Shown: positions 62,337-64,000 of the stretch, piece by piece
Numbering within the stretch: the first letter of the stretch is position 1
How the letters are laid out: the number at the start of each line of letters is the position of its first letter
NCBI GenBank assembly: GCA_021787665.1
Contig: JAJYLN010000009.1
Span: 12,927-76,926, forward strand
Origin: a bacterium
GTDB lineage: Bacteria > JAMCPX01
DNA: 64,000 nt
Direction of reading: 5' to 3'
Translations under genes and position numbers: made by a program
Notes under the pieces: model-generated
Seen by the model: only the letters and a program-made list of their open reading frames with translations
What the model was told of the DNA's origin: nothing
Database searches by the model: none

Positions 62337-63848
62337 ATGAATGGGAACAATAAGTCCATAATCATCATCGGCGGCGGGCTCGCCGGGCTCTCTGCGGGCT
62401 GCTATGCACTCATGAACGGGTACGACGTACAGGTGTTCGAGCACGCCGCAATCCCGGGCGGCGTGTGCACGTCATGGAAGACCGACAACTATATGATCGA
62501 CGGCTGTATCCATTGGCTCATGGGACACCGGCCGGGAACGTCGGTCTATGAAGTGTACCGGGAGCTCGGGATTACCGATGCGGCAAAATTTCTGGATGCC
62601 GGGTCTTACATCAATTTTGTGGATGGACGGACAGGCAATCAGTTCGAGCTTATCGCGGATTATGAGAAGACAAGGGACCGTTTGATCGCTATTTCTCCGG
62701 CAGACAAGAACACCATTGAAAAGTTCCTTCGGGCATCGGTAGTTATGGCCGATTTACAGATACCGACAGGCGGCTCCTCCTGGAAGAAAGGCGCCATAAA
62801 AAATCTTTGGGATAAGCTCACGGGACTCTGGCGGATGGGCAGGATGCTGGGATATCTCTTCAGGTACAACCTGCCGCTGAACGAGTATGTAAAAAGGATA
62901 AAAAATCCATGGGTCCGGGACATCATCGTCAACCTGTTTTTGCAGGACATGACCACGCTGTTCTCCATGCTGATGATCGGGTATCTGTTCAGGAACCAGC
63001 TCGGCATGGTCGAGGGCGGCTCCATCAGGTTCGTGCTTCCCATAGAAAAGCGGCTCAAGAAGCTGGGGGGCAGGATTACCTATAATGCAACAGTCGAAAA
63101 GGTCCTTGTGGAGAACGGTGCCGCTGTCGGTGTAAAGCTCGCGGACGGGTCCGTCCACAGGTCCGACATCGTGATCTCCGCCGCTGACCTGCACTCGACG
63201 CTCTATGATATGCTCGACGGGAAGTATGTCCCGGAGAGGTTCAGGTATATGTTCGGGAACTGGAAGATGTTCAGCCCGCTCATGCTGGTGAGCTTCGGCG
63301 TAAAGGGCGAGATAAAGCGCTATCCGCCGGTGAATGTTATTTTCCTGAAGGAGCCATTCAAGATCGGTACTGTCACGGTCGACAGACTGCTTGTCCGCGA
63401 TTACAGCTATGACAAGGCGATGAACCCCGGGGACAGGACGGTCATCCAGGCGGAGATTGAAACGGAGTACGATTACTGGATGGGGCTCAGGAAGAATGAA
63501 GAGGCGTATTATAAAGAAAAAGACGCTGTCGCACACAAGGTGCTGGACAGGATCGAGGATTTCTATCCGGGTATAAAGGCGAAAGTAGAGATGATCGATG
63601 TCGCGACGCCGTACACCTTCCTGAGATACACGCGCAATTACCGGAGCGCGTTCGAGGGCTGGCTGATGACGGGCGAGACCATAAAAATGTCGGTACCCAA
63701 GATACTCGACGGATTAAAGAACTTCTATCTGGCAGGGCAGTGGGTGGAGCCTGGTGGCGGCGTACCGACCGCAGTCGCCTCAGGCAGGCGGGTCATCAGA
63801 AAGCTCTGCCGTGACGATAAAAAGGAATTCATAACAAAGCTGCCGTAG
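62337..63848 (+). CDS. Phytoene-desaturase-like FAD-dependent oxidoreductase
   Basis: 503 residues. It has the FAD dinucleotide fold GGGLAGLSAGCYAL at about 11-24, the GxxxxGG turn (EHAAIPGGVC), a central hydrophobic substrate region, and the C-terminal FYLAGQWVEPGGGVPTAVASGRRV, which is typical of CrtI-like carotenoid and polyene oxidoreductases. Members desaturate, isomerise or reduce polyene chains. It has a ribosome site (AAGGGGG) and no operon partner to the right. In the proposed ladderane clusters of anammox bacteria such enzymes stand beside type II FAS and radical-SAM genes, which is what is seen here. Confidence 0.87.
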   Translation: MNGNNKSIIIIGGGLAGLSAGCYALMNGYDVQVFEHAAIPGGVCTSWKTDNYMIDGCIHWLMGHRPGTSVYEVYRELGITDAAKFLDAGSYINFVDGRTGNQFELIADYEKTRDRLIAISPADKNTIEKFLRASVVMADLQIPTGGSSWKKGAIKNLWDKLTGLWRMGRMLGYLFRYNLPLNEYVKRIKNPWVRDIIVNLFLQDMTTLFSMLMIGYLFRNQLGMVEGGSIRFVLPIEKRLKKLGGRITYNATVEKVLVENGAAVGVKLADGSVHRSDIVISAADLHSTLYDMLDGKYVPERFRYMFGNWKMFSPLMLVSFGVKGEIKRYPPVNVIFLKEPFKIGTVTVDRLLVRDYSYDKAMNPGDRTVIQAEIETEYDYWMGLRKNEEAYYKEKDAVAHKVLDRIEDFYPGIKAKVEMIDVATPYTFLRYTRNYRSAFEGWLMTGETIKMSVPKILDGLKNFYLAGQWVEPGGGVPTAVASGRRVIRKLCRDDKKEFITKLP

Positions 63849-63919
63849 AGATAAAAGCTCGGGGAAAATAAGGGTCACCCATTTAAAGTGCCCGTGTCAA
63901 GGGAAAAGATCATCCCTAT

Positions 63920-63942
63920 CGTGAGAAACGGAGTTTCTCACG
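63920..63942. repeat. Perfect 10-base inverted repeat near the window end
   Basis: CGTGAGAAAC-GGA-GTTTCTCACG forms a perfect hairpin with a three-base loop, 71 bases after the CrtI-like stop. No T-run follows on the plus strand. It may be a terminator variant or a REP-like element; the last 150 bases of the window hold no gene. Confidence 0.4.
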
Positions 63943-64000
63943 GCTGTTCCTTGCTTTGATGTTACCATCATCCTTACCATTCCCGTAGTTTCTTTATGTT

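Noticed and set aside
62086-62340. An 84-codon plus frame, and a 34-codon minus frame (62056-62160), between the ATPase and CrtI-like genes.
   Set aside because: Neither has a ribosome site or recognisable fold; the first overlaps the ribosome site of the next gene.

Overview
The window looks like a chromosomal segment of a Gram-negative, mainly anaerobic bacterium. An outer membrane is implied by LptE-, LolA-, FadL- and TolC-type proteins. Anaerobic life is suggested by five radical-SAM enzymes. AddAB-type rather than RecBCD-type recombination genes, a split-type methylmalonyl-CoA mutase, a 3-oxoacid CoA-transferase and a MerR regulator with a two-CW-like cysteine tail fit Desulfobacterota ('Deltaproteobacteria') or a neighbouring phylum such as Nitrospirota. 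No 16S rRNA gene is present, so this placement is an inference.

Region 1 (1-14.5 kb) is a tightly packed plus-strand operon, mostly with 4-base stop/start overlaps, followed by a small minus-strand unit. In order it encodes the end of a lipase-like hydrolase, a GT2 glycosyltransferase, an MMPL exporter fused to a methyltransferase, an LpxL-like acyltransferase, a B12-type radical-SAM enzyme, a NodB deacetylase fused to a methyltransferase, a second radical-SAM enzyme, a FabG-type ketoreductase, a LolA-like carrier and a lipoprotein. A membrane protein, a ketosynthase and a PlsC acyltransferase lie on the minus strand. This is the tailoring and export half of an aryl-polyene-like (type II FAS/PKS) lipid pathway.

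Region 2 (14.7-48.4 kb) is mostly housekeeping and accessory metabolism: rpsT, holA and lptE; a phasin-like coiled-coil protein; fadL with a candidate fatty-acid-type operator; PAP2 phosphatase and ROK kinase; methylmalonyl-CoA mutase and a biotin carrier; tRNA-Thr(CGT); a TetR-controlled HlyD/ABC-2/TolC export system; a TauE/SafE exporter; a GAF-GGDEF-EAL protein; an addA-addA'-addB operon in which AddA is split; an MBL hydrolase and a MerR regulator; a CpsB-like phosphatase and a CoA-transferase; an NnrS-like/DUF59/DUF2249 operon; hemE; a decayed VOC gene; and an orphan dipeptide-ABC ATPase.

Region 3 (48.4-63.9 kb) is the chain-building half of the polyene-like pathway: a B12-type radical-SAM enzyme, a secreted possibly YceI-like protein, two paralogous radical-SAM proteins, two ketosynthases, a 4HBT thioesterase and a PKS dehydratase fused to a phosphopantetheinyl transferase. 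On the opposite strand lie an ACP, two hot-dog dehydratases and an AMP-ligase. An ArsA-like ATPase and a phytoene-desaturase-like flavoenzyme follow. Regions 1 and 3 complement each other: ketoreductase, exporter and carrier occur only in region 1, and ACP, PPTase, dehydratases, ligase and thioesterase only in region 3. They may therefore act as one pathway making and exporting an unusual unsaturated, glycosylated or methylated lipid. The radical-SAM enzymes, the CrtI-like enzyme and the three domain fusions are not explained by the classical aryl-polyene scheme and are the most promising undescribed biology here.
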